DNA of 64,000 bases from Pseudoalteromonas sp. P1-9 (GCF_001399975.1 NZ_LKBD01000007.1:1-64000); one strand, 5' to 3'; shown: positions 50,184-59,402, counted from the stretch's first letter. Translations and numbers: made by a program. Notes: generated by a model not told the origin, from the letters alone.

Positions 50184-50965
50184 TGAATAAACCGCTAACT
50201 ATTTATGGCCAAACGCTGTCGAGCCGTTTATTTATTGGCTCAGCCTTGTACCCATCTCCTGCAGTAATGCAGCAGTCAATTAAGGCATCGAGTGCTGAGG
50301 TGGTGACGGTATCATTGCGTAGACAAGGTACCCTTGAAGCCGGAAATGATTTTTGGCAATTGATTAAAGATACCGGTCTAAAAGTTTTGCCCAATACCGC
50401 AGGTTGCCACAGTGTGCAAGAAGCTGTAACTCTTGCCAAAATGTGCCGCGAAGTGTTTCAAACTAATTGGATTAAGCTTGAGCTTATTGGCGATGAATAC
50501 AACTTACAGCCCGACCCAATAGGTTTGCTTGAAGCAACTAAACAGCTCATCGCAGAAGGCTTTGAGGTATTGCCTTATTGCACAGACGATTTAGTGATTT
50601 GCCAAAAATTAGTTGATTTAGGCTGTGAGGTATTGATGCCTTGGGGCGCGCCAATAGGTACTGGCAAAGGGTTGTTAAATCCATATGCCTTAAGAACCAT
50701 TCGTGAGCGCTTACCGAATACCACTTTGCTAGTTGATGCTGGGCTTGGCTTACCTTCGCACGCAGCAACGGCAATGGAAATGGGGTATGATGCGGTACTA
50801 TTAAATAGTGCGGTAGCGCAAGCAGGCGATCCAATTGCAATGGCAAAGGCATTTTCACTTGCGGTAGAAGCAGGCAGAATTGCTTATGAGGCCAAAGCAA
50901 TGCCAGAAAAAGAAGTTGCTAAACCATCAACCCCGACAATGGGTATGCCTTTTTGGCATCAGTAA
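50183..50965 (+). CDS. thiG: thiazole synthase
   Basis: A 260-residue TIM-barrel enzyme joining DXP, ThiS-thiocarboxylate and iminoglycine. Signature segments include [57 protein letters not shown] (with the Schiff-base Lys), [17 protein letters not shown] and [27 protein letters not shown]. It is translationally coupled to thiS. The four-helix-bundle gene with its inverted repeats follows at once. Confidence 0.96.
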   Translation: MNKPLTIYGQTLSSRLFIGSALYPSPAVMQQSIKASSAEVVTVSLRRQGTLEAGNDFWQLIKDTGLKVLPNTAGCHSVQEAVTLAKMCREVFQTNWIKLELIGDEYNLQPDPIGLLEATKQLIAEGFEVLPYCTDDLVICQKLVDLGCEVLMPWGAPIGTGKGLLNPYALRTIRERLPNTTLLVDAGLGLPSHAATAMEMGYDAVLLNSAVAQAGDPIAMAKAFSLAVEAGRIAYEAKAMPEKEVAKPSTPTMGMPFWHQ

Positions 50966-50984
50966 TAGGGTAAAGAAAAAAGCG

Positions 50985-50997
50985 TTCAGATTTCAGA
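50985..50997. repeat. left inverted repeat of the four-helix-bundle element
   Basis: TTCAGATTTCAGA (50985-50997) is the exact reverse complement of TCTGAAATCTGAA (51387-51399), which opens the heptamer array on the far side of the small gene. The 13-bp match frames a unit of about 415 bases to the inner array edge, starting 20 bases after the thiG stop. Confidence 0.85.
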
Positions 50998-51035
50998 TGC
51001 TACACTCATTGAGTATGCTTTAGATAACTTAAGGA

Positions 51036-51398
51036 GTGAGTTATGAATTTGAAAGTTTAGCGGTTTGGCAGCGGGCTTGTCGTGTTACTTGCGAAGTCTA
51101 TAAAGCGATGGCCTTGTGCAAGGATAATGTATTAAAAAATCAAATAACGCGATCAGCGCTTTCGATACCTTCAAATATTGGCGAAGGTGAAGAAAGAGAA
51201 ACCATTAAAGATATGGTGCGCTTTTATGTGATTGCAAAGGGTTCAGCAGGTGAGCTCGTAACGCAGTTATATATTGGTATAAAGATAGGCCTTATTGAGT
51301 CAAGTATTGGTTTTTCATTAATTGACGAAGTAAAGCAAATAACCGCCATGATAGTGGCAATCATAAAATATAAACGAAGTAATATTTCTGAAATCTGA
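51036..51398 (+). CDS. S23-type four-helix-bundle protein inside the thi operon
   Basis: A 120-residue protein of the 23S-IVS/S23 four-helix-bundle family: FESLAVWQRACRVTCEVYKA, NQITRSALSIPSNIGEGEER and FYVIAKGSAGELVTQLYIG are its classic blocks. The family is structurally related to the Avd accessory protein of diversity-generating retroelements. The in-frame start is GTG 51036, but AAGGAG (51031-51036) overlaps it. The well-spaced ATG at 51043 reads out of frame (MNLKV, stop), and one extra T would restore MNFESL. The stop codon TGA (51396-51398) comes from the heptamer array. Function is unknown. Confidence 0.78.
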   Translation: MSYEFESLAVWQRACRVTCEVYKAMALCKDNVLKNQITRSALSIPSNIGEGEERETIKDMVRFYVIAKGSAGELVTQLYIGIKIGLIESSIGFSLIDEVKQITAMIVAIIKYKRSNISEI

Positions 51399-51451
51399 AA
51401 TCTGAAATCTGAAATCTGAAATCTGAAATCTGAAATCTGAAATCTGAAATC
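51387..51451 (+). repeat. TGAAATC heptamer array (9 copies)
   Basis: Nine perfect tandem copies of TGAAATC fill 51389-51451. The array begins inside the last codons of the four-helix-bundle gene, supplies its stop, and ends 9 bases before the thiDE ATG. The heptamer differs from the 44.4 and 59.7 kb arrays at one position (C to T). Its left edge is the right inverted repeat of the element. Confidence 0.97.
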
Positions 51452-51460
51452 TAGGAAACT

Positions 51461-52972
51461 ATGGCATTAATTTGGACTATTGCTGGCTCTGACGCTGGTG
51501 GCGGCGCGGGTATTCAAGCTGATATAAAAGCAGCGCAAAGTTTTGGTGTGCATGCATGTAGCGTGATTTCGGCACTTACTGCGCAAAATAGCATGGGTGT
51601 TGAAGAGATTAATGGCGTTGCAATCAAGGTCATTGAATCCCAACTTGATGCTCTTGAGCAAGATGTACAACCTAAAGTGATTAAAATTGGCATGCTTGCT
51701 AATGAGCAGCAAGTGGAGTTTATTGCTAATACACTTAAACGCTACAAAACCACATGGCAAACGCCACCAGTTGTTGTTTACGACCCTGTAGCGGTAGCCT
51801 CAAGCGGTGATAGCTTAACCGAAGAAGATATTCTACCGGCAATTAAAACCCATTTACTACCACAAGTAGATGTGATCACACCAAATACCCAAGAAACGCA
51901 AATTCTTACCGGTGTGTATTTAATTGGCCCAAGCGCAGTGCAAGATGCCGCGAAAGTGTTTAATGAATTAGGTGTACCGAGTGTGCTGATAAAAGGCGGA
52001 CATTGGGATTATCCTAAAGGCTATTGCATCGATTATGGTGCTCACCAAGATGATGAGTATTGGCTAGGCAATAAAGCAATTAACACACCGCATAGCCATG
52101 GTACAGGGTGCTCTTTTGCGTCCAGTGTTGCAGCCAATCTTGCGAAAGGCTATCCGCTAAAAGATGCCTTTATTCTTGCAAAAGCCTATATTAATCAAGG
52201 CTTAAAGCGTGCTACACGCTTTGGGCAAGGCATTGGCCCAGTGGCGCATTGTGGTTTCCCCCACGATATCAATGATTACCCAGAAGTAATTGAAGCAGAT
52301 TCGTGGCTAGGTCAGGAACTTGATCTCGAAGTGGATTCAGAGCAAGTCAGTGCCCGTGATTTTGCAAAAATAGAAACGCGTAATTTGGGTATTTATCCTG
52401 TGGTTGATTCAGTTGACTGGATTGAGCGCTGTTTAAAAGCGGGTATTAAAACCATTCAGCTGCGTATTAAAGATAGCAGCGATGCTGATCTTGAAGAAAA
52501 AATCGCAACCGCGATTACCCTTGGTAAAAAATACGACGCGCGCTTATTTATCAATGATTATTGGCAATTAGCAATAAAGCATGGTGCTTACGGTATACAT
52601 CTTGGCCAAGAAGATATTTCGGTCGCTAATTTAGCTGAAATTAAACAAGCAGGCATTCGCCTAGGTGTCTCTACTCATGGTTTTTATGAAGTGCTACGTG
52701 CTCATAATTATCGCCCAAGTTATTTGGCTTTTGGTGCAATTTATCCAACCACAACCAAAGATATGACCGGGCAAATTCAAGGCCTTGAAAAGTTAAAACA
52801 CTTTGTACCACTAATGCATGATTATCCTGTAGTGGCAATTGGTGGCATAGACTTAAACCGTGCTGAAGAGGTTGCAAAAACTGGCGTTGGCAGTATTGCG
52901 GTTGTGCGCGCAATTACAGAAGCAGCTGACCCGGAAGCGGCCATTGTTGAACTTGAAAGTGTATTGAAGTAA
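51461..52972 (+). CDS. thiDE: bifunctional HMP-P kinase / thiamine-phosphate synthase
   Basis: A 503-residue fusion. Residues 1-265 are ThiD: IWTIAGSDAGGGAGIQADIKA, VKIGMLAN, VVYDPVAVASSGDSL, VITPNTQE and NTPHSHGTGCSFASSVAANLAKG (catalytic loop). Residues 300-503 are ThiE: LGIYPVVDSVDWIERCL, TIQLRIKDSSD, LFINDYWQLAIKHGAYGIHLGQED, GVSTHG and PVVAIGGIDLNRAEEV. It phosphorylates HMP and couples HMP-PP with thiazole phosphate. AGGAA precedes the ATG, 9 bases after the heptamer array. It ends 2 bases before thiF. Confidence 0.95.
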   Translation: MALIWTIAGSDAGGGAGIQADIKAAQSFGVHACSVISALTAQNSMGVEEINGVAIKVIESQLDALEQDVQPKVIKIGMLANEQQVEFIANTLKRYKTTWQTPPVVVYDPVAVASSGDSLTEEDILPAIKTHLLPQVDVITPNTQETQILTGVYLIGPSAVQDAAKVFNELGVPSVLIKGGHWDYPKGYCIDYGAHQDDEYWLGNKAINTPHSHGTGCSFASSVAANLAKGYPLKDAFILAKAYINQGLKRATRFGQGIGPVAHCGFPHDINDYPEVIEADSWLGQELDLEVDSEQVSARDFAKIETRNLGIYPVVDSVDWIERCLKAGIKTIQLRIKDSSDADLEEKIATAITLGKKYDARLFINDYWQLAIKHGAYGIHLGQEDISVANLAEIKQAGIRLGVSTHGFYEVLRAHNYRPSYLAFGAIYPTTTKDMTGQIQGLEKLKHFVPLMHDYPVVAIGGIDLNRAEEVAKTGVGSIAVVRAITEAADPEAAIVELESVLK

Positions 52973-52974
52973 TC

Positions 52975-53727
52975 ATGTCATCGTTATCAAACCAAGAACT
53001 AATTCGTTATTCTCGCCAGTTACTATTGCCAGAAATTGACGAAACTGCGCAACTTAAATTAAAAGTGGCACGCGTATTAATTATTGGTTTGGGTGGGCTT
53101 GGTTCTCCTGCAGCGTTTTATTTGGCAGCATCGGGTATCGGACAGCTAACGTTGGTCGACCATGATGAGGTTGAGTTGTCTAATTTGCAGCGGCAAATTC
53201 TCTATAAAGTCAGTCATATTGGGCAAAGTAAAAGCAAAGCCGCGGGCAAAACGCTGCAAGCGCTGAATAACCAAATATCACTATCAACTATCTCAGAACA
53301 ATTGGATGAGCATAATGCGAAATCGCTTATCGAAGATTGTGATTTAGTACTTGATTGCAGTGATAATTTCAAAACACGCTATTTAGTTAATCGCCTTGCT
53401 AAGCAGTTTGCTAAACCGCTTGTTTCCGGTGCTGCTATGGGCTGGCAGGGTCAGCTTTGTATTGTTGATAATAGAGGAAATGACGCCCCTTGTTATGAGT
53501 GTTTATTTCCAAATGACAATCAAAATCATGCGCAAAACTGCGATACCTTGGGCGTTATCAGCCCGCTGCTAGGTATAATTGGCGCACAGCAGGCAATCGC
53601 CGCAATACTTTTACTGTTGGGTGAAGATAACTTACCGCAGTTTTTACAATTTGATGCTCGAAGTTTTAAGCAAAGTGCTTTTGCATTTACCACGTCAAAA
53701 ACCTGTACAGTGTGTAACAACGTATAA
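52975..53727 (+). CDS. thiF: ThiS adenylyltransferase ThiF (HesA/MoeB family)
   Basis: A 250-residue E1-like protein. It contains VLIIGLGGLGSPAAFYLAAS (ATP-binding), LVDHDEVELSNLQRQILY, LDCSDNFKTRYLVN and GAAMGWQGQL. The zinc site is formed by CYEC and C-terminal CTVC. It activates the ThiS C-terminus. MoeB is a close relative, but position in the thi operon supports ThiF. It ends the operon. No clear terminator is seen in the following 185 bases. Confidence 0.92.
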   Translation: MSSLSNQELIRYSRQLLLPEIDETAQLKLKVARVLIIGLGGLGSPAAFYLAASGIGQLTLVDHDEVELSNLQRQILYKVSHIGQSKSKAAGKTLQALNNQISLSTISEQLDEHNAKSLIEDCDLVLDCSDNFKTRYLVNRLAKQFAKPLVSGAAMGWQGQLCIVDNRGNDAPCYECLFPNDNQNHAQNCDTLGVISPLLGIIGAQQAIAAILLLLGEDNLPQFLQFDARSFKQSAFAFTTSKTCTVCNNV

Positions 53728-53912
53728 GGCTGGCTGAATTCATACCCAGTTAGAGTAGATACGATTCTACGTAATACTACCTTTCATTTACATTTCCCAA
53801 CGTTATGATATTTGTGTTTTTACCCGAATTAGGTATTTTAGTTTATATCAATTCTGTTAAGCATGTGAACAGCTACTTAAGTGAATTGGTATTCATGCTA
53901 ATTGGAGGGAAC

Positions 53913-56120
53913 ATGCTTAGAAAATTATTAATTTCGGGTTTAATGCTTGGTGCTACAAATGCAATTGCAAGTGTGCAGCCATCACAACACTATTTAGTCA
54001 CTTTTCCTAATTCAGATATTGAAGCCAAAGCTAAGATAAGTTTGCATCATAATTTAATTGGCGATCGTCCAAATGGTGTATTGTTTACGCTTAGCAAAGA
54101 AGAACAATCCTTATTAAAGCGCTTTGGTGCAACTTTGCAACCAGCAGAACATCTGGCAAAGCAATTTTTAACCAAGCAACAAAACATTTTTAATAAGTTG
54201 ACTAGCAACAGCACGGGAATACCAGGTTTTAGCTGCTACGCAACGGTAGAAGAAACTTTTCAGCAAGTGGATGATTTAGTAGCAGCTCACCCCGAATACA
54301 CAGAACTGGTAGATATTGGTGATTCATGGCAAAAGCAAAACAAAGGTGAAGGCTACGATTTAAAAGTTTTAAAAATCGGTAAAAAAGATTTAGTTAATCC
54401 GCCAATTTTATTTATTCAAAGCGCAATGCATGCCCGAGAGCTAGCTACAGCCGCATTGACATTAGATTTTGCCAAACAGTTATTAGCAGAGCGTGAAACC
54501 AATGCTGATATCAACTGGATTTTAGAAACACAGCAAATTCATATTCTCTTTCAAACAAACCCCGATGGACGAAAAATTGCGGAAACAGGCGTTTCTCAGC
54601 GTAAAAATGTTAACGAAAATCATTGTTTAGAGGCCAATGTTGGTGTTGATTTAAATCGTAACTTTAGCTTTGGCTGGGGCTCGGTTGATGGCGGCTCTAG
54701 TGGTGATGCATGTTCTGCAACATATCGGGGAGATAGCCCAGGTTCAGAGCCTGAAGTGGCTGCAGTTGAGAGCTATGTTCGTAGTATTTTCCCTGATCAA
54801 CGCGGGCCAAATATTAGCGATGCAGCGCCTGAAAATACTCAAGGCTTGTATTTAGACATTCACAGCTACAGTCAGCTTATTTTATGGCCTTGGGGTGGCA
54901 GCTATGATGCTGCGCCAAATGCCAAAGGGTTAGAATCGTTAGGTCGAAAACTTGCGTATTTTAATGACTATCGACCAATGCAATCGGTAGGTTTATACCC
55001 GACCGATGGTACTTCAGATAATTTAGCTTATGGTGAACTTGGTATTGCACATATTACCTTTGAATTAGGTACCGCGTTTTTCCAATCGTGTGGTTATTAT
55101 GGTGCGTTAATCAAGCCAGATAACTTAAAGGCACTACTTTATGCAGCTAAGGTAACAAAAGCGCCTTATCAGTTAACACAGGGTCCAGATATTGCCGATA
55201 TAAATTTGGCGTTGAATGCGCAGCAGCAAATAGTTTTAAAAGCGAACGCAACGGATGCACGCTTTAAAAACAATAGCTCCTGGCCAATGCAAAATATTTC
55301 TAAGGTAAGGTATGCGGTTAATCAGCTGGTGTCAGATGACAATCAACAGCTGGCGATGTTTAGTGATGGTAACGCAGATAGCATCACCGAGCAGTTTGAG
55401 ATTGTGATTAACAACAATCAACTAATCGACAAAAAAGCAATTGTGTATATGCAAGCGCAGGATAGTGATGGCTATTGGGGCACGATTACGGCACAAAGTA
55501 TTGATACGAATCCGCCAAGTGTGGCAGGAAACGTTGTGTGTTCTGGCGCTAAATGCCAATTTAATGTGGAAAACCCAGTAAGTGGCTTCAACTACAAATG
55601 GCAACTGTCTAGCGGTGATGTGCTCGAAGGGGAAGAGGCGACACATATATTGCCTTCACTTGGCAGTTATTCTGCAACCCTTGTTGTGACTAACTCTATT
55701 GGTGTGTCAAATAGCTTAGCTATAGACTTTAATGTTACAGAGTTATTTGCGCCAGAAGCTGTTGTTTCACACCTGTGTAACTATTTAGCGTGTGAGTTTG
55801 ATGCATCGCATAGTACCGATGCTGATAGCAACACGTTAAGTTATGCTTGGAAAGCGGAAGACGCATCGGCGAGTGGAATGTTATTCTCGCATAGCTTCTC
55901 TCAAGCAGGCAGCTATAAAGTTGAGTTAGTGGTAACTGATGAGCATGAGCAAGAGGCGCGTTATGAGCTAGATTTAAAGGTTGAAGCTGAGCCAGAGCCT
56001 GTGCCTCTTCCAGAGGTACCAGAAGACGTTAAAAAGGATTCGTCTGGCAGTAACTCATGGTTAATGTTGTTTATTCTTACTGCTGGCGCAGTGATAAGAA
56101 GACAGCGCGTAAAACATTAA
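53913..56120 (+). CDS. secreted M14 zinc carboxypeptidase with PKD domains and GlyGly-CTERM
   Basis: A 735-residue protein starting at ATG 53913, with GGAGGGA two bases upstream. It has a signal peptide (MLRKLLISGLMLGATNAIA). The M14 domain spans about 80-430: SAMHARELATAALTL (zinc HxxE), NPDGR, VGVDLNRNFSFGWG, LYLDIHSYSQLILWPWG (third zinc His) and ITFELGTAFFQS (catalytic Glu). Two PKD-like domains lie at about 530-690 (GFNYKWQLSSGDV, FDASHSTDADSNTLSYAW). The tail SSGSNSWLMLFILTAGAVIRRQR fits GlyGly-CTERM/rhombosortase sorting. It probably degrades extracellular peptides. A strong terminator follows at once. Confidence 0.88.
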   Translation: MLRKLLISGLMLGATNAIASVQPSQHYLVTFPNSDIEAKAKISLHHNLIGDRPNGVLFTLSKEEQSLLKRFGATLQPAEHLAKQFLTKQQNIFNKLTSNSTGIPGFSCYATVEETFQQVDDLVAAHPEYTELVDIGDSWQKQNKGEGYDLKVLKIGKKDLVNPPILFIQSAMHARELATAALTLDFAKQLLAERETNADINWILETQQIHILFQTNPDGRKIAETGVSQRKNVNENHCLEANVGVDLNRNFSFGWGSVDGGSSGDACSATYRGDSPGSEPEVAAVESYVRSIFPDQRGPNISDAAPENTQGLYLDIHSYSQLILWPWGGSYDAAPNAKGLESLGRKLAYFNDYRPMQSVGLYPTDGTSDNLAYGELGIAHITFELGTAFFQSCGYYGALIKPDNLKALLYAAKVTKAPYQLTQGPDIADINLALNAQQQIVLKANATDARFKNNSSWPMQNISKVRYAVNQLVSDDNQQLAMFSDGNADSITEQFEIVINNNQLIDKKAIVYMQAQDSDGYWGTITAQSIDTNPPSVAGNVVCSGAKCQFNVENPVSGFNYKWQLSSGDVLEGEEATHILPSLGSYSATLVVTNSIGVSNSLAIDFNVTELFAPEAVVSHLCNYLACEFDASHSTDADSNTLSYAWKAEDASASGMLFSHSFSQAGSYKVELVVTDEHEQEARYELDLKVEAEPEPVPLPEVPEDVKKDSSGSNSWLMLFILTAGAVIRRQRVKH

Positions 56121-56146
56121 AAAAGGGAGCGGTTGCTCCCTTTTTT
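56121..56146. terminator. bidirectional terminator between the M14 gene and psd
   Basis: AAAAGGGAGC (56121-56130) pairs with GCTCCCTTTT (56135-56144) around GGTT, followed by further T. It lies directly after the M14 stop and 15 bases beyond the psd stop on the other strand. Confidence 0.92.
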
Positions 56147-56160
56147 GATTTTAGTACTGA

Positions 56161-57069
56161 TTACTCTTCAGTAGGCGCGTCAGCTTGTTCGTTTTGCTCT
56201 TCTTTATTTTTGATTTTCGCAAATGGCGTACCCATGCGCGTTACTGTACCTGCAACTTCACCATCAAGGAAATCAGCTACTTCAGAACCCCAAGCTAAGA
56301 TAACGGTAGAGCCCAATTTAAAGCGGCCCATTTCATCACCTTTATTTAAAATAAGTTGATTGTGGCCATTTTCAGGGTAATCCCATGTGAATACGTCTTT
56401 ACCTGCTGGTGGTGTTACTGTACCAGCCCAAATGGTTTCGATGCTGGCTACAATGGTTGCACCCACTAAAACCATAGCAAGAGGGCCAATTTCAGTATCA
56501 AAAATAGCAACTACACGCTCATTGCGTGAGAACAAGTTTGGTACATTTTCAGCGGTAAGTGGGTTTACCGAGAATAAATCACCCGGTACATACACCATTT
56601 TGCGCAGTTTACCGCCAATTGGCATATGAATGCGGTGGTAGTCTTTTGGTGCTAGGTAAATAGTCGCAAATTTACCGCCTTGAAACGGCGCTGCTACATT
56701 TTCATCACCACCCAATAATTCTTGCAAGCTAAAGTCATGACCTTTTGCTTGAATCAAGCGATCATCAACTACGTCACCAAGTTGCGAAATTTTACCATCT
56801 ACAGGGTGAGCGATTATGTCTTTATCTTCCGCAATTGGGCGCAGGCCGTCTTTTAATGGACGAGTGAAAAATTCGTTAAAGGTTTTATAGTGAGCCGGAT
56901 CTTCGTATTTGGCTTCGCTCATATCTATGCCGTACTGCTTAATAAAGCTTTTAATTAAGCTGGTGGTTAGCTTGCCTGCTTGTGCTGCTGCTAATTTACC
57001 CACTAAGCGAGATATAAGGTGTTTTGGCATGGCGTACTGCGCGCCAATTTTGAATTTATCTAAACTCAC
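56161..57069 (-). CDS. psd: phosphatidylserine decarboxylase proenzyme
   Basis: A 302-residue inner-membrane enzyme making phosphatidylethanolamine. The autocatalytic LGST site is present ([15 protein letters not shown], about residue 255), so the proenzyme can cleave and form the pyruvoyl group. [25 protein letters not shown] and [11 protein letters not shown] are core motifs. The last ~20 residues ([16 protein letters not shown]) are an acidic tail. It lies 54 bases downstream of rsgA on the same strand, a linkage common in gammaproteobacteria. Confidence 0.96.
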   Translation of the reverse strand: MSLDKFKIGAQYAMPKHLISRLVGKLAAAQAGKLTTSLIKSFIKQYGIDMSEAKYEDPAHYKTFNEFFTRPLKDGLRPIAEDKDIIAHPVDGKISQLGDVVDDRLIQAKGHDFSLQELLGGDENVAAPFQGGKFATIYLAPKDYHRIHMPIGGKLRKMVYVPGDLFSVNPLTAENVPNLFSRNERVVAIFDTEIGPLAMVLVGATIVASIETIWAGTVTPPAGKDVFTWDYPENGHNQLILNKGDEMGRFKLGSTVILAWGSEVADFLDGEVAGTVTRMGTPFAKIKNKEEQNEQADAPTEE

Positions 57070-57123
57070 GAGGTCGTATCCCTAAAAAATTTTTCGTATT
57101 TTACATCAAGTTGTTGAATGACT

Positions 57124-58179
57124 CTATACTCTTGGATTGCGCGCACCCGCACGACCATCTTCCATTGATTCTAAAATGCGATGGTAGCTATCAAAGCGTA
57201 ATTCGCTGATTTTACCTTCGTCAACGGCTTCACGAATAATGCAGCCTGGATCGTCAAGGTGTTTGCAGTCTCTAAATTTACAGCCACCAATAAACTCACG
57301 GAACTCTTTAAAGCACCAAGTTACGCGGTCATTTTCTAAATGCCATAAGCCAAACTCTCGAATTCCAGGTGAGTCGATTAAATCACCACCCGAGGCTAAA
57401 TGATGCAGTGTTGAAACCGTTGTAGTGTGCTGACCTAAGCCTGAAACTTCAGATACTTCTTGGGTTAAGATATTCGCGTCGGGTAATAGGCTGTTCACTA
57501 ATGTGGACTTACCAACACCTGACTGGCCAACAAAAATGCTGCTTTTATCTTTTAATAATGCTTTAAGTTCTTCGACGCCTTGGCCTGTTTTATTACTAAT
57601 GAAATATACTTGGTAGCCAATATCGCGATAAATATCGAGCACTTCATCTAAGTATTCAATGCCTTCGTCATCGAGTAAATCAACTTTATTAAGCACTAAA
57701 ATTGGCTCTATTCCCATATCTTCACAGGCTACTAAGTAGCGGTCGATGATATTGGGAGTAAATTCGGGTAATACGGCCGATACCATTAAAATTTGGTCAA
57801 TATTGGCAGCAACCACTTTTACACCGTCGTAAAAGTCAGGGCGCGTAAGCTGGCTGGTGCGTTCTTCAACAAGTTCAATTACTCCTGCTAAATCACCTTC
57901 GCTTACTTTTGCAGGACGAAAAATAACGTTGTCGCCACAAACAAGGCTTTTAATTGTTCGGCGAATATTGCAGCGCAAGATCTCGCCTTCAGCTGTTTCA
58001 ATATCAGCATGTTGACCAAAGCGGCTGATCACTCTGGCGTTTTGTTGCGGGCCAAGATTATCGCTTTGCCAAGATTGCTCTTCAGTCTGCTGATTACCTT
58101 TAGCCTGCTTTAAACGCTTTTGATGGTTTGCGCTAATTCTGCGAGATTGACCTTTGCTGAGTTTTTTCCGTTTTGCCAC
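57124..58179 (-). CDS. rsgA: ribosome small subunit-dependent GTPase A
   Basis: A 351-residue circularly permuted GTPase for 30S maturation. After an OB fold (residues 45-110), the G motifs occur in permuted order: NKVD (G4), [17 protein letters not shown] (G1), and [11 protein letters not shown] (G3). The C-terminal zinc knuckle [14 protein letters not shown] follows. The N-terminal basic extension ([20 protein letters not shown]) is typical. It is divergent from orn across 111 bases. Confidence 0.97.
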   Translation of the reverse strand: MAKRKKLSKGQSRRISANHQKRLKQAKGNQQTEEQSWQSDNLGPQQNARVISRFGQHADIETAEGEILRCNIRRTIKSLVCGDNVIFRPAKVSEGDLAGVIELVEERTSQLTRPDFYDGVKVVAANIDQILMVSAVLPEFTPNIIDRYLVACEDMGIEPILVLNKVDLLDDEGIEYLDEVLDIYRDIGYQVYFISNKTGQGVEELKALLKDKSSIFVGQSGVGKSTLVNSLLPDANILTQEVSEVSGLGQHTTTVSTLHHLASGGDLIDSPGIREFGLWHLENDRVTWCFKEFREFIGGCKFRDCKHLDDPGCIIREAVDEGKISELRFDSYHRILESMEDGRAGARNPRV

Positions 58180-58290
58180 TTTTAGCCTATAACTTAAATA
58201 ACACTTAAAAAAAGCGTTTTATCTATTGAAGAAGCATAATATGATATATCCAAATTCATTAAATCGAAAGGAAAGCACCGCTAGGTAGTT

Positions 58291-58836
58291 ATGGCTTTTC
58301 ATGAATCTAATTTAATTTGGCTTGATTTGGAAATGACTGGATTAGAGCCAAGCCAAGATCGCATCTTAGAAATTGCTACAGTAGTAACAGACTCTGAGCT
58401 TAATGTTTTAGCTGAAGGCCCTGTAATTGCAGTCCATCAGTCAGACGAAGTACTGGCGGGCATGGACGAGTGGTGCACCAATCAACACGGTAACTCGGGT
58501 TTAACTGAGCGTGTTCGCAAAAGTAAGCACAGCGAAGAAATGGCAATTCGCGAAACCATCGCATTTCTCGAAAAGTGGGTGCCAAAAGGTGTTTCGCCAA
58601 TGTGTGGTAACTCTATTGGACAAGATCGACGCTTTTTAAACGTGTATATGCGTGAATTGGAAGATTACTTTCACTATCGCAACATTGACGTTAGCTCAAT
58701 TAAAGAGCTAGTAAGACGTTGGTCGCCAGACATGCTTAACCTTGTTAAAAAGCAAGGCACACACTTAGCGCTTGATGATATTCGTGAATCAATCGCCGAA
58801 TTACGTGTTTATCGCCAAAATATCTTCAAAATTTAA
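58291..58836 (+). CDS. orn: oligoribonuclease
   Basis: A 181-residue 3'-5' exoribonuclease for nanoRNA and pGpG. The DEDDh residues are seen in [13 protein letters not shown], the [13 protein letters not shown] segment and [32 protein letters not shown] and [14 protein letters not shown] are diagnostic. It ends 5 bases before a terminator hairpin and upstream of the tRNA-Gly cluster. Confidence 0.97.
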   Translation: MAFHESNLIWLDLEMTGLEPSQDRILEIATVVTDSELNVLAEGPVIAVHQSDEVLAGMDEWCTNQHGNSGLTERVRKSKHSEEMAIRETIAFLEKWVPKGVSPMCGNSIGQDRRFLNVYMRELEDYFHYRNIDVSSIKELVRRWSPDMLNLVKKQGTHLALDDIRESIAELRVYRQNIFKI

Positions 58837-58841
58837 AAAAT

Positions 58842-58868
58842 TTTAGCTTTGCTGCTTGCAAAGCTAAA
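58842..58868 (+). terminator. terminator of orn
   Basis: TTTAGCTTTGC (58842-58852) pairs perfectly with GCAAAGCTAAA (58858-58868) around TGCTT, then TTCTTT. Its right arm overlaps the -35 of the tRNA-Gly promoter. Confidence 0.75.
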
Positions 58869-58893
58869 TTCTTTATGTAAAATCACGCCCCGC
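58856..58893 (+). promoter_or_regulatory. stringent-type promoter of the tRNA-Gly cluster
   Basis: TTGCAA (58856-58861), a 16-base spacer and TAAAAT (58878-58883) are followed by a GC-rich discriminator CACGCCCCGC. This is the pattern of stable-RNA promoters that respond to ppGpp. The first complete tRNA-Gly starts about 115 bases downstream. Confidence 0.7.
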
Positions 58894-58924
58894 TTAGACG
58901 ATAAAAGACTTTAAGCATTGGTAT

Positions 58925-59006
58925 GCGAGTACAGTTCAGCTGCTCGAGGTGATAGGTGCGACTAAGGTTGCGCAAACGCTAAGTTAAAAAACGGTTGGTA
59001 TGGAAT
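58925..59006 (+). pseudogene. tRNA-Gly relic 1 (5' half)
   Basis: It opens with GCGAGTACAGTTCAGCTG, an altered tRNA-Gly 5' half, then diverges to CTCGAGGTGATAGGTGCGAC. No anticodon or T arm is present. The whole segment, including AAGTTAAAAAACGGTT, recurs at 59323-59402, each time directly before an intact tRNA-Gly. Confidence 0.8.
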
Positions 59007-59082
59007 GCGAGTATAGCTCAGCTGGTAGAGCGCGACCTTGCCAAGGTCGAGGTCACGAGTTCGAACCTCGTTACTCGCTCCA
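59007..59082 (+). tRNA. tRNA-Gly (GCC), copy 1
   Basis: 76 bases including CCA. Acceptor GCGAGTA pairs with TACTCGC. The anticodon arm CGACC-TTGCCAA-GGTCG gives GCC. The T arm has GTTCGAAC. Identical in sequence to the three later copies. Confidence 0.97.
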
Positions 59083-59104
59083 ATTTTTTGGAAAGTGTTA
59101 ATAG

Positions 59105-59167
59105 GTACTTGGTTATGCCAAGGTCGAACTTTTAATATCAAGAGTTCAATCCTAGTTACTCCTTCCA
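59105..59167 (+). pseudogene. tRNA-Gly relic (3' half)
   Basis: TTATGCCAAGGTCGA followed by AAGAGTTCAATCCTAGTTACTC and a terminal CCA match the anticodon arm, T arm and acceptor of the tRNA-Gly copies with several changes. The 5' half is missing, so it cannot fold as a tRNA. Confidence 0.7.
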
Positions 59168-59221
59168 AATACAATGGATTAAGACAACCAGAACGTTTTA
59201 ATCTTATATCTGCATGATGAT

Positions 59222-59297
59222 GCGAGTATAGCTCAGCTGGTAGAGCGCGACCTTGCCAAGGTCGAGGTCACGAGTTCGAACCTCGTTACTCGCTCCA
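59222..59297 (+). tRNA. tRNA-Gly (GCC), copy 2
   Basis: Identical to copy 1, with encoded CCA. The acceptor, D, anticodon and T arms all pair. Confidence 0.97.
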
Positions 59298-59322
59298 ATC
59301 ATTCAAAAATGCATTATGTAAT

Positions 59323-59402
59323 GCGAGTATAGTTTAGCTGCTCGAGGTGATAGGTGCGACATGTCGCGATGTAGCCAAGTTAAAAAACGGTTTACATGGA
59401 AT
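59323..59402 (+). pseudogene. tRNA-Gly relic 2 (5' half)
   Basis: GCGAGTATAGTTTAGCTG followed by CTCGAGGTGATAGGTGCGAC, the same hybrid sequence as relic 1 with scattered differences. It again sits immediately before a complete tRNA-Gly. Confidence 0.8.

Noticed and set aside
51036-51398. diversity-generating retroelement
   Set aside because: The protein is related in fold to Avd, but there is no reverse transcriptase and no template/variable repeat pair in the window.
51389-51451. simple coding repeat of the four-helix-bundle protein
   Set aside because: Only the first heptamer lies inside the gene. The frame stops at once and the array is otherwise non-coding.
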